Shown in pieces: positions 17,110-24,443 of a DNA stretch of 35,706 nt. Within the stretch, counting starts at the first letter, position 1. The number at the start of each line of letters is the position of its first letter. Where the stretch lies: NCBI RefSeq assembly GCF_029335315.1, contig NZ_JARJLT010000380.1:1-35706 (forward strand). Reading direction: 5' to 3'. A model generated the notes under the pieces. That model searched no databases. It worked only from the letters and a program-made list of their open reading frames with translations, and had not been told where the DNA came from. A program made the translations under genes and the position numbers. The DNA is from Pseudomonas citronellolis. GTDB lineage: Bacteria; Pseudomonadota; Gammaproteobacteria; Pseudomonadales; Pseudomonadaceae.

Positions 17110-17877
17110 TCAGAGCAGGTAGCCGCCATCCACCGCCAGGCTGATGCCGGTGGTGTAGCTGGAGGCATCGCTGGCCAGGTAGAGCACGGCGCCGGCCATC
17201 TCCTCGGGGTTGGCCACGCGCTTGAGCGGCACCCGCTGGAGAATGTCGTCGAGCACCACCGGGTTCTGCACCAGGGCGGCGGCGAACTTGGTGTCGGTGG
17301 GGCCGGGCAGCAGCGCGTTGCAACGGATGCCGAAGGGCGCGCACTCGCGGGCGAAGACCTTGGTCATGCTGATCACCGCGGCCTTGGTGACCGAGTAGAT
17401 GCCCTGCAGGTCGCCGGGGCTCACGCCGTTGACCGAGGCGACGTTGATGATGCTGCCGCCGCCCTGTTCCTGCATCAGTTGGCCCGCCGTCAGCGACATG
17501 TAGAAGTAGCCACGGATATTGACGTCGACGGTTTTCTGGAAGGCCGCCAGGTCGGTGTCCAGCACGTGGCCGTATTGCGGGTTGGTGGCGGCGTTGTTGA
17601 CCAGGATGTCGAGCCGGCCGAAGCGCTCGCGAATCCAGTCGAAGGTCGCCTGGATCTGTGCCGGCTCGCCGATGTGGCAGGCCACCGCATCGGCTTTGCC
17701 GCCGGCGGCGTTGATGGCGTCGGCCACCGCCTGGCAGCCTTCCAGTCGGCGACTGGAGACGATGACATGGGCGCCCTGGCGGGCCAGCAGGTGGGCGATG
17801 GCTTCGCCGATGCCACGGCTGGCGCCGGAGACGAAGGCGATCTTGCCGCCGAGATCGAAGGGGGCGGGTGCGGGCAT
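17110..17877 (-). CDS. Short-chain dehydrogenase/reductase (SDR), FabG-like
   Basis: This 255-residue classical SDR has GASRGIG (18-24), NNAA (94-97), Ser148, Tyr161 and Lys165 (IYSVTK) and the C-terminal motif ITGxxLxVDGG in the form TTGISLAVDGGYLL. Arg residues after the second beta strand (SSRR) suggest NADP as cofactor. The ATG has GGAG seven bases upstream. It precedes the DUF1302 gene on the same strand but is separated by 261 bases with a candidate operator, so it may be its own unit. The role is probably reduction or oxidation of a hydroxyl/keto group in the local pathway; it could equally be a general FabG-like enzyme. Confidence 0.9.
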   Translation of the reverse strand: MPAPAPFDLGGKIAFVSGASRGIGEAIAHLLARQGAHVIVSSRRLEGCQAVADAINAAGGKADAVACHIGEPAQIQATFDWIRERFGRLDILVNNAATNPQYGHVLDTDLAAFQKTVDVNIRGYFYMSLTAGQLMQEQGGGSIINVASVNGVSPGDLQGIYSVTKAAVISMTKVFARECAPFGIRCNALLPGPTDTKFAAALVQNPVVLDDILQRVPLKRVANPEEMAGAVLYLASDASSYTTGISLAVDGGYLL

Positions 17878-18042
17878 GCTCTGCTCCAGTGGTTGGCAAT
17901 AGGGTGCCGGCCACCGCGTTCCAGTCGGATCAGGGGAGGCACGGAACGCGGCGCCGGCCAGGCGAGGATAGGAAGTCGGGAGCGGGCGGCGGTATCGCCC
18001 GGAAGTACGATCAGGGCGATGAATGGGGATGATGCGTGGGGA

Positions 18043-18063
18043 CCCGGCGCGTTGCGCGCCGGG
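18043..18063 (-). terminator. GC-rich hairpin after cytochrome b561 gene
   Basis: CCCGGCGCG (18043-18051) pairs perfectly with CGCGCCGGG (18055-18063) with a three-base loop, 12 bases beyond the cytochrome b561 stop. It lacks a T run, so it is a terminator-like or 3'-protecting stem with modest support. Confidence 0.4.
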
Positions 18064-18075
18064 CCGGGGGCGGCG

Positions 18076-18609
18076 TCAGGCCTGCTCGCGAGCCGGCAGC
18101 ATGGCGCGCAGCACGCCGTCGCGGCGCACGTGGTGGTGCCAGATGGCTGCGCCGGCGTGGCCCAGGATCAGCGCGAAGAGCAGGTACTGGGCGCTCACGT
18201 GGAACAGCTTGGCGGCGTCGCGCGCGGCGTCGCCCAGCGGCAGCGGCGGGATTTCCAGCAGCCAGAACAGGTTCACCGGACGCTTGCCGAACAGCAGGCC
18301 GCTCAGTGGCATCAGGATCAGCAGGGCATAGAGCAGGGCGTGCCCGGCCCTGGCGGCCAGCAGGTTGGCGCGCTCGCTGGCCGGCAGCAGCTGCGGCGCG
18401 CTGTGGCGGGCGCGTAGCAGCACGCGCAGCAGGGTCAGCAGCAGGACGGTCAGGCCCAGCGACTTGTGCAAGGTGAAGACGCCGCTGGCGCCGCCAAGCA
18501 GACCGGCGAACAGGTCCTTGCCGTAGGGCAGCGCAATGATGGTCAGCACCAGCAGGGCGCTGAGCCAGTGCAGGGTGATCTGGGCGGGGGTGTAGCGGGC
18601 TTGGTTCAC
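18076..18609 (-). CDS. Cytochrome b561 family inner-membrane protein
   Basis: This 177-residue di-haem b-type cytochrome has four membrane helices (about 12-28, 46-66, 88-108 and 138-158). The expected haem-ligand histidines are present: His14 (TLHWL), His48 (LHKSLG), His137 (LFHVSA) and His151 (GHAGA), with His90 also in a helix. The length matches CybB/YodB-type proteins. It exchanges electrons between the quinone pool and an acceptor in the inner membrane, possibly protecting against superoxide. Translation starts at a GTG (18609) with GAGGAA seven bases upstream. It stands alone between an SDR and a repeat-rich spacer, so no operon partner is evident. Confidence 0.92.
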   Translation of the reverse strand: MNQARYTPAQITLHWLSALLVLTIIALPYGKDLFAGLLGGASGVFTLHKSLGLTVLLLTLLRVLLRARHSAPQLLPASERANLLAARAGHALLYALLILMPLSGLLFGKRPVNLFWLLEIPPLPLGDAARDAAKLFHVSAQYLLFALILGHAGAAIWHHHVRRDGVLRAMLPAREQA

Positions 18610-18801
18610 GGCGGGTTCCTCTTCGCGTCCATGGGCCGCTCGCGGGGCGGCCTGTACTTCTTCGGAGCCGGGGAGGTTAACGCACGCGGCCGGCGCCGAT
18701 CGACGCGAAGGCGTTGCAGCATGTTGTGGGCCGCGCCTTTTCGTGTCTTGCCGACTGCGCCGAGACGCTCTTCGTAGGATGTGGGTCTTGGGCTGCTTTT
18801 C

Positions 18802-18863
18802 GTAGGAGCGGATTCATCCGCGATTCCCCAGCGGGGGCTATCGCGGACGGAGTCCGCTCCTAC
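18802..18863. repeat. Palindromic intergenic repeat (GTAGGAGCGGA type), copy A
   Basis: The left arm begins GTAGGAGCGGATTCATCCGC and the right arm ends GGAGTCCGCTCCTAC. They are imperfect inverted copies around a short centre, making a long hairpin. This is a common Pseudomonas intergenic repeat type. A second copy lies 180 bases further on, and shorter fragments starting GTAGGA appear near 18774 and 18886. The 530-bp stretch 18610-19142 holds no gene that I can support; it is filled with these elements. Confidence 0.8.
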
Positions 18864-18917
18864 AGAAGCCGCCCCTGCCTGCGCGGTAGGAGCAACTGTC
18901 TTGCGTACGCGCCCAAT

Positions 18918-19027
18918 CCTGTCACTCCCGCGAACGCGGGAGCCCAGAGACTCTGGATGATTCCCCTTCGGGCCAGCGCAAGCGCTGTTCGCGATGGAGC
19001 CGCGTCCCGCGTTCGCGGGGACGACGG
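18918..19027. repeat. Composite intergenic repeat with CCCGCGAACGCGGG hairpins
   Basis: The element begins with CTCCCGCGAACGCGGGAG, a self-complementary hairpin, and ends with GTCCCGCGTTCGCGGGGAC, a second one. In between lies a third stem (CCAGCGCAAGCGCTG). The part from about 18963 to 19026 recurs almost identically, in inverted orientation, at 27288-27350. The two copies sit outside genes on either side of the pqi-AspT-GMC region. Confidence 0.8.
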
Positions 19028-19043
19028 AACGGGGGGACGCTTG

Positions 19044-19111
19044 GTAGGAGTGGATTTATCCGCGATCAGTGCCAATAGGCACAGATCATCGCGGACGGAG
19101 TCCGCTCCTAC
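19044..19111. repeat. Palindromic intergenic repeat (GTAGGAGCGGA type), copy B
   Basis: The left arm begins GTAGGAGTGGATTTATCCGC and the right arm is the same 22 bases (CGCGGACGGAGTCCGCTCCT and AC) found in copy A, with a different centre. The exact right arm and diverged left arm suggest recent spread or conversion. It lies 32 bases downstream of the PqiC-like stop, so it may also serve as the end of the pqi transcript. Confidence 0.8.
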
Positions 19112-19142
19112 AGTCAGCCGGACATCTGAGCGTGAACCGGGA

Positions 19143-19682
19143 CTACTGCGCCGGGCAACGCCCGCTATTGCTGGCCTGGACGATGGCGCTGGCGAGCTGG
19201 CGAACGTTGGCCTGGTGCGCGGCCACCAGTTTTTCCACGCTGGCGTCCGCCGGGGTCTGCACGCTGGTGCGGCAGGTCAGGTCGGCCTGGGCGCCGCTGC
19301 GCTTCAGGCGCCAGGTGGCGTCCAGCAGCGAGTAGTTGCCCGGTACCGAGTCGAAACGCTGTACCTCCACTCGCACGCTGGCGCGTGGCGTGGCGCTGGC
19401 CGGGCCACCGAGCTGGTCCTGCAGGGCGTTCTGGAATTCGTCCACCAGGTTCGCCCCCCACCATTCGGTTTCCAGGATCGCCAGGCCGCTGGCGCCCTGG
19501 CGCACCACCATCTGCGAGCGATCCACCTGCGGCGGCAAGCCGACGCGTTCGACGCGCACGTTACTCGCACTCCCCTGCCCCGGCTGCGACGGCACCAGGG
19601 TGTGGTAGTGGATGGGCGCGCTGCTGCAGCCCCAGAACAGCGGGACCAGCCCGGCGATGAGCAGCTTCGGCAGCTTCGGCAT
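19143..19682 (-). CDS. pqiC: PqiC-like lipoprotein (MCE transport auxiliary component)
   Basis: This 179-residue protein starts with a hydrophobic signal and a GC-S junction (LFWGCSS, Cys20) that would be lipid-modified. The lipobox is unusual in having Phe-Trp before Gly-Cys. The mature part (YHTLVPSQ, then VERVGLPPQVDRSQMVVRQ and LETEWWGANLVDEFQNAL) fits the ABC-type transport auxiliary/PqiC family, an outer-membrane lipoprotein that supports the PqiB tunnel between the membranes. The start at 19682 has AAGGAG nine bases upstream. It follows pqiB by 16 bases and closes the operon. Confidence 0.88.
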   Translation of the reverse strand: MPKLPKLLIAGLVPLFWGCSSAPIHYHTLVPSQPGQGSASNVRVERVGLPPQVDRSQMVVRQGASGLAILETEWWGANLVDEFQNALQDQLGGPASATPRASVRVEVQRFDSVPGNYSLLDATWRLKRSGAQADLTCRTSVQTPADASVEKLVAAHQANVRQLASAIVQASNSGRCPAQ

Positions 19683-19698
19683 CTGCTTCTCTCCTTCC

Positions 19699-21339
19699 TC
19701 AGTGCTGCAGGTTGTCGGCGTCGGCGGCCTTGCCGCGGCCACGGATCAGCGATTCGGGGTGGCGGCCGAGGTAGTCCGAGAGGTCGCGCAGCGAGCGCGA
19801 CATGCGGTCCAGCTCGTTCAGGGTGTCGCTGAGCTTCTCGCGCTGCGGCGAGTCTTCGGCCAGTGCCGAATTGGCCGTCTGCAGCGTCTTGCGCACCTCG
19901 TCCAGGGTGTTGCTGACACCCGGCAGGGTCTTGCCGTTGAACTGCTTCAGGCTGCCTTGCAGCTCGCGCAGGTTGCCGTCGAGGTTGTTGGCGATACGCT
20001 CCAGCGGCAGTTTGCGGATGCGCTCGACCAGCTCCTGCAACTGCTCCTGCAGCTTGTCGAGGCTGCCCGGCACCGTGGGAATGGCGATCGGGTCGGCGGC
20101 GAAGTCGAAGGGCACCTTGGCCGCGTCGGGGTAGAAGTCCAGCGACACGTACATCTGCCCGGTGATCAGGTTGCCGCTGCGCGCCTGGGCGCGCAGCCCG
20201 TGCTCGACGAAGGTGCCGATCAAGCGGTGCGCGGCCTCGCTGCCCGGCGTGTGGCCGAACACCTTGAGCATCTTCTGGTGCACCGGGCCCAGGCGCGTCG
20301 GGTAGACCACGGCGTCGACGATCACCGGGAACTTCTGCTTGACCTCGTCGTAGTCCAGCTGCACCGAGGTGACCTTGCCGAAGGCCACGCCCATGAACTC
20401 CACCGGCGCGCCCACCGACAGGCCACGCATGGACTGGTCGAAGCGGAAGCGCAGGTATTGCGCCAGGCCGCTGGGCGGCGCCATGGCGCTGTCGCGGTCG
20501 ACGAACAGGCGGAAGCGCTGCTGGTCGGCCGCGGCCTCCGCCGGGCCGTCGGGGGACGGCGGGTCGCCGAAGGCCAGGCCGCCCATCAGCACCGAGGACA
20601 GCGATTCGGTATTGACCTTCAGGCCGTTGGCGTCCACCGACAGGTCCACCCCGCTGGCGTTCCAGAAGCGCGTGTCCTGGGTCACGAACGCGTCGTAGGG
20701 GGCCTTGATGAAGATGCCGATGTCCACGCCCTTGCCGTCCTCGCGCAGGGCGTAGGTCACCACCTGCCCCACCGGGATCTTGCGGTAGTAGATGGACACG
20801 CCGATATCCAGCGAGCCGAGGTCGTCGGCGGTCAGCATGAAGCGCTTGCCGGCCTCGCCATAGGTGATCGGCGGCGGCGATTCCAGGCCGACGAAGCTGC
20901 GCGAGGGCGCGCCGTCCTCGCCGGCGTCGGCGCCGATGAAGGCGCCCGACAGCAAGGTGTCGACCCCGGACACGCCGCCAGCGCCGATGCGCGGCCGCAC
21001 CACCCAGAACTTCGCGCCGCGGCGGGCGAAGGATTCGGCTTCCTTGGACAGCTGCACCTTGGTGACCACGCCCTTGCGGTCCGGGGCCAGCTCCACCGAG
21101 GTCACCTCGCCGATCACCACACTGCGGTATTTAACCTGGGTCTTGTGCGCCTCCAGGCCCTCGCCGGTCATGAACGAAATGCTGATCGTCGGCCCTTCCT
21201 GCAGCCAGCTGCGCACCACCAGGGAGGCGCCCACCAGCAGCGCGATGATCGGCACTATCCACACCAGCGATATGTTCCAGCGCCGCGTGCGCACGTCCGC
21301 GCGCCCCGGCTCCGTCGACCTATCGGTGTCCTGCGCCAT
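19699..21339 (-). CDS. pqiB: PqiB-like MCE-domain protein
   Basis: This 546-residue protein has one N-terminal membrane helix (about 22-44, ISLVWIVPIIALLVGASLVV) followed by three MCE domains: about 50-130 (GPTISISFMTGEGLEAHKTQ), 165-235 (LGSLDIGVSIYYRKIPVGQV) and 290-370 (LRFRFDQSMRGLSVGAPVEF). The C-terminal third is long alpha-helical heptad sequence. This is the architecture of E. coli PqiB, which forms a periplasmic needle for lipid movement between inner and outer membrane. I chose ATG 21339 because GGGAG precedes it; ATG 21369 is possible. It overlaps the end of the second pqiA gene by 20 bases, indicating coupled expression. Confidence 0.93.
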   Translation of the reverse strand: MAQDTDRSTEPGRADVRTRRWNISLVWIVPIIALLVGASLVVRSWLQEGPTISISFMTGEGLEAHKTQVKYRSVVIGEVTSVELAPDRKGVVTKVQLSKEAESFARRGAKFWVVRPRIGAGGVSGVDTLLSGAFIGADAGEDGAPSRSFVGLESPPPITYGEAGKRFMLTADDLGSLDIGVSIYYRKIPVGQVVTYALREDGKGVDIGIFIKAPYDAFVTQDTRFWNASGVDLSVDANGLKVNTESLSSVLMGGLAFGDPPSPDGPAEAAADQQRFRLFVDRDSAMAPPSGLAQYLRFRFDQSMRGLSVGAPVEFMGVAFGKVTSVQLDYDEVKQKFPVIVDAVVYPTRLGPVHQKMLKVFGHTPGSEAAHRLIGTFVEHGLRAQARSGNLITGQMYVSLDFYPDAAKVPFDFAADPIAIPTVPGSLDKLQEQLQELVERIRKLPLERIANNLDGNLRELQGSLKQFNGKTLPGVSNTLDEVRKTLQTANSALAEDSPQREKLSDTLNELDRMSRSLRDLSDYLGRHPESLIRGRGKAADADNLQH

Positions 21340-21970
21340 CGCTTTGGTCTCCCTCGAGTGGACCTTCATCCCAGATCAGCCGGGGTTCGAAACTCATCGC
21401 CGAGAACATGGTGAGCACCACCACCATGCCGAAGAACAGGATGCCCGGACGCGGCTCGATGGTGCCCAGCCCGCGCAGTTGCACCAGGGCCGCCACCAGC
21501 GCCACCACCATCACGTCGAGCATCGACCAGTAGCCGATCAGCTCGACGAAACGGTACAGCTGCGAGCGCTGCCGGCGGGCCCAGGCGCTGCGGTGCTGGG
21601 CGGTGTAGAGCAGCAGGCCGAGGGAGCAGAACTTGATCGCCGGCACCCCGATGCTGGCGATGAAAATGATCAGTGCGATGTCCCAGGCTCCGGCTTCCCA
21701 GAACTCCAGCACGCCGCCGCCGATGGTGCTGTCGATGCCCTGGCCGAGCATCTCGGTGCGCATCACCGGCAGCAGGTTGGCCGGCACGTAGAACACCAGC
21801 GCCGCCACCAGGAACGCCCAGCCGCGGGTGATGGAGTCGTGCTTGCGCGGGTGCAGCGGCGCGCCGCAGCGCTCGCACTGGTGGGTCGGGTGGCTGGTCA
21901 GGTCGCAGGCGTGGCCGCAACCGTGGCACAGGCACAGGTTCAGCTCCGAGGCCAGCGGCGGCGCGCTCAT
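21320..21970 (-). CDS. pqiA: PqiA-like membrane protein, second half
   Basis: This 216-residue protein has an N-terminal zinc-ribbon-like cysteine set (CLCHGC at 13-18, Cys22, then CERC at 32-35) and about four membrane helices starting at residue 50 (GWAFLVAALVFYVPANLLPV, ending with GILFFGMVVVLTMFSAMSF). The segment YVPANLLPVM is the PqiA hallmark. In E. coli PqiA is one protein of about 417 residues with two such halves; here the halves are separate genes joined by an ATGA overlap at 21967-21970. It likely forms the inner-membrane base for PqiB. Confidence 0.92.
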   Translation of the reverse strand: MSAPPLASELNLCLCHGCGHACDLTSHPTHQCERCGAPLHPRKHDSITRGWAFLVAALVFYVPANLLPVMRTEMLGQGIDSTIGGGVLEFWEAGAWDIALIIFIASIGVPAIKFCSLGLLLYTAQHRSAWARRQRSQLYRFVELIGYWSMLDVMVVALVAALVQLRGLGTIEPRPGILFFGMVVVLTMFSAMSFEPRLIWDEGPLEGDQSDGAGHR

Positions 21971-22563
21971 ACCTGCTCCCAGAGATCGCGGATGTCGCGC
22001 CCGGCGATGTACAGCAGCAGCACGCTGAGCGCCGCCAGGGCCACCAGGCCGATGCCGGGGATCACCTCCAGCAGCCCGGCCAGCTTGATCACCGCGACCA
22101 TGGCGCCGAGCAGGCACACCTCCAGCATGCTCCACGGCCGCAGCCCTTCCAGCGCGCGCATGCAGCCGGCGAAGCCCGGCGCGCGGCGCCCGCCGAGGGC
22201 GAAGCCGAGCACCCAGGTGAGCAGCGTCACCTGCAGGACCGGGGCGAAGATGATGGCCAGGGCCATGACCAGGGCGATGAAGGTGATGGCGCCGTTGCTG
22301 AGGATCATCACCGAATCCCACAGCGTGGCGGAGTGGCTGATGCCCTTCATGCCGATGGTCATCACCGGGTAGAGGTTGGCGAAGGCCAGCAGCACCGCGC
22401 CGGTGATGCTCAGCGCCAGGCGTTGCTGCACGCCCAGCGGGTTGTGCCGCTGCAACACGCCGCCACAGCGCACGCACAGGGCGCGCTGGTGGCGGTTCAA
22501 CTCGGCGCGCCGGTACACGGCGTCGCAGTATTCACAGATGATCAGCTCGCTGGCCTGGGGCAT
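21967..22563 (-). CDS. pqiA: PqiA-like membrane protein, first half
   Basis: This 198-residue protein has CEYC (10-13) and CVRC (30-33) zinc-ribbon motifs, then four membrane helices beginning near residue 50, with the PqiA signature FANLYPVMTI. It corresponds to the N-terminal half of single-chain PqiA/YebS. The start at 22563 is chosen because it puts the zinc ribbon at the expected distance; the ribosome site is weak and readings further upstream have no similarity. It is the first gene of the pqi operon and is divergent from the AspT-type transporter, with 184 bases between starts. Its cytoplasmic zinc ribbon and the neighbouring gene order support the call. Confidence 0.92.
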   Translation of the reverse strand: MPQASELIICEYCDAVYRRAELNRHQRALCVRCGGVLQRHNPLGVQQRLALSITGAVLLAFANLYPVMTIGMKGISHSATLWDSVMILSNGAITFIALVMALAIIFAPVLQVTLLTWVLGFALGGRRAPGFAGCMRALEGLRPWSMLEVCLLGAMVAVIKLAGLLEVIPGIGLVALAALSVLLLYIAGRDIRDLWEQV

Positions 22564-22747
22564 GGAAGGTCCGCGCTGGTTCCGAATTCGAAGGCGGTGA
22601 ACGGCTACGCAAGCAAGCCTAGCTGAAGCTGGCGGCGTTGCCGGGCGAACCGATGCTTTGCGCGACAGCGGCGTACCGAACGCCGGGCCATACTCAGCAG
22701 ACCACCCCGCACCGGGCCCGCCAGACCCACCGCCAAGGAGACCGGCG

Positions 22748-24436
22748 ATGCTGGAGTTCACTCTCGCCACGTTGCGCGCCAACCCCGAGATCGCCGTGTT
22801 CCTCGCCATCGCGTTGGGCGTGCTGCTGGGCCGGTTGAACATCGCCGGCTTCCACCTGGGCTCGGTGGCCGGCGCGCTGCTGATGGGGCTGCTGATCGGC
22901 CAGATCGGGCTGAAGGTGCCCCATGAACTCAAGGCGGTTTTCTTCGCGCTGTTCATCTATGCGGTGGGCTTCAAGAGCGGCCCGGAGTTCTTCGGCAGCC
23001 TGAATCGCGGCACCCTGAAGCTGGTGCTGCTGTCGGTGGTGCTGTGCGCCACCGCCCTGGGCACCATCCTGGCGATGAATGCCTTCTACGGCTTTGATGC
23101 CGGCTTCACCGCCGGCCTGGGCGCTGGGGCCCTCACCGACACCGCGATCATGGGCACCGCCAGCAGCGCCATCGCCCAGCTGCCGATCGACGCGGCGGCC
23201 CGCGCGCAACTCGACAGCCACATGGCGGTGGCCTACGCCATCACCTACCTGTTCGGCACCATCGGCCTGATCGTTTTCGTCGGCACCCTCGCGCCCAGGT
23301 TGCTGCGGGTCGACCTGCGCGCCTCGGCGCGGGAACTGGAGCGCGAACTGGGCATCGAGCGCGAGGAGCACGCCATCAGCATCCCCTACCTGCGCATCGT
23401 GGTGCGCGCCCACCGGCTGGAGGCGCCGACGGCCATTGGCCTGAGCATCGCGGACGTCGAGGCGCTGCATCCGGCGCTGAGCGTGGAACGGGTGGTGCGC
23501 GACGGGCGGATACTGGAGCGCGACCCGGCGCTGCGCCTGGTGGCCGGCGACATCCTCGGCATCTACGCGCTACGCGAGGCGACGGGCGCGCTGAGCCACT
23601 GGATCGGCGCGGAGGTGGATCACGTCGAAAGCATGTCCTTCCCAACCCGTTCGGCGGATATCGTCCTGACGTCGCATACGCTGTCCGGGCACACCATCCA
23701 CCAGATCCGTACCCAACTGGTCGGCGCCGAACGCATGGGTTGCTTCATCACCACCATCACCCGGCAGGGGCTGGAGCTGCCGCTGCTGCCGGAAACCGTG
23801 CTGCGCCGTGGCGACGTCATCAGCCTCACCGGGCGCACCGCCAGCGTCGAGGCCCTGGCCGCGCAGCTGGGGCGCATCCGCGAGCCCAGCCACAAGAGCG
23901 ATATCGCCCTGCACTGCCTGGGGCTGGTGCTGGGCTCGCTGGTCGGGTTGCTGTCCACCCATATCGGCATGATCCCGGTGGAGCTCGGCATCGGCGGCGG
24001 CATCCTGCTCGCCGGCCTGCTGACGGGCTGGTACAACTCGCGCCATCCGGAGGTCGGCGCCCTGCCCCCGGCCGCGCAATGGGCGTTCTCGGAATTCGGG
24101 CTGACCGCCTTTGGCGCCGTGGTCGGCCTGCTGGCCGGCCCGGCGGCGCTGACGGCGATCCGCGAACAGGGCCTGGCGCTGTTGTTCGCCGGGGCCCTGG
24201 TGACGCTCATTCCGCCGCTGGTCACGCTGTATTTCGGGCGCTACGTGCTGCGCCTGCACCCGATGATCCTGTTCGGCGCCCTGGCCGGCGCGCAGACCGA
24301 GGCGGCATCGATGAACCGCATCCTCGAACAGTCCGGCAGCAACACCCCGGTGGTCGGTTTCACCGTGTGCTACGCGATCTCCAACGTGCTGCTGGCGGTC
24401 TGCGGGCCGATCATCGTGGCACTGACGGCGGGCTGA
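22748..24436 (+). CDS. AspT-family antiporter (aspartate:alanine exchanger family)
   Basis: This 562-residue inner-membrane transporter has two blocks of membrane helices (about 5-190 and 385-560) around a cytoplasmic region with two TrkA-C-type domains (about 205-290 and 300-375; VVRDGRILERDPALRLVAGDIL and GLELPLLPETVLRRGDVISL). Each membrane block carries the repeat signature of the family, with GAGALTDTAIMGTASSAI in the first and GALAGAQTEAASMNRILEQS in the second. AAGGAG lies six bases before the ATG. Known members exchange aspartate for alanine or move dicarboxylates; the substrate here is not predictable. It converges tightly with the GMC oxidoreductase, leaving seven bases between stops. 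Confidence 0.9.
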   Translation: MLEFTLATLRANPEIAVFLAIALGVLLGRLNIAGFHLGSVAGALLMGLLIGQIGLKVPHELKAVFFALFIYAVGFKSGPEFFGSLNRGTLKLVLLSVVLCATALGTILAMNAFYGFDAGFTAGLGAGALTDTAIMGTASSAIAQLPIDAAARAQLDSHMAVAYAITYLFGTIGLIVFVGTLAPRLLRVDLRASARELERELGIEREEHAISIPYLRIVVRAHRLEAPTAIGLSIADVEALHPALSVERVVRDGRILERDPALRLVAGDILGIYALREATGALSHWIGAEVDHVESMSFPTRSADIVLTSHTLSGHTIHQIRTQLVGAERMGCFITTITRQGLELPLLPETVLRRGDVISLTGRTASVEALAAQLGRIREPSHKSDIALHCLGLVLGSLVGLLSTHIGMIPVELGIGGGILLAGLLTGWYNSRHPEVGALPPAAQWAFSEFGLTAFGAVVGLLAGPAALTAIREQGLALLFAGALVTLIPPLVTLYFGRYVLRLHPMILFGALAGAQTEAASMNRILEQSGSNTPVVGFTVCYAISNVLLAVCGPIIVALTAG

Positions 24437-24443
24437 GCGCGCC

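Noticed and set aside
17878-18075. Possible small gene between the SDR and cytochrome b561 genes
   Set aside because: No frame with a ribosome site and coding-like codon use was seen; only the hairpin at 18043-18063 is supported.
18802-19111. CRISPR-like array suspected from repeated palindromes
   Set aside because: There are only two full copies, the spacing is irregular, other repeat families lie in between, and no cas gene is near. They fit dispersed intergenic palindromes.
19612-21414. 600-codon plus-strand open frame opposite pqiB
   Set aside because: The MCE domains of PqiB on the minus strand are unambiguous; the plus-strand frame has antisense composition only.
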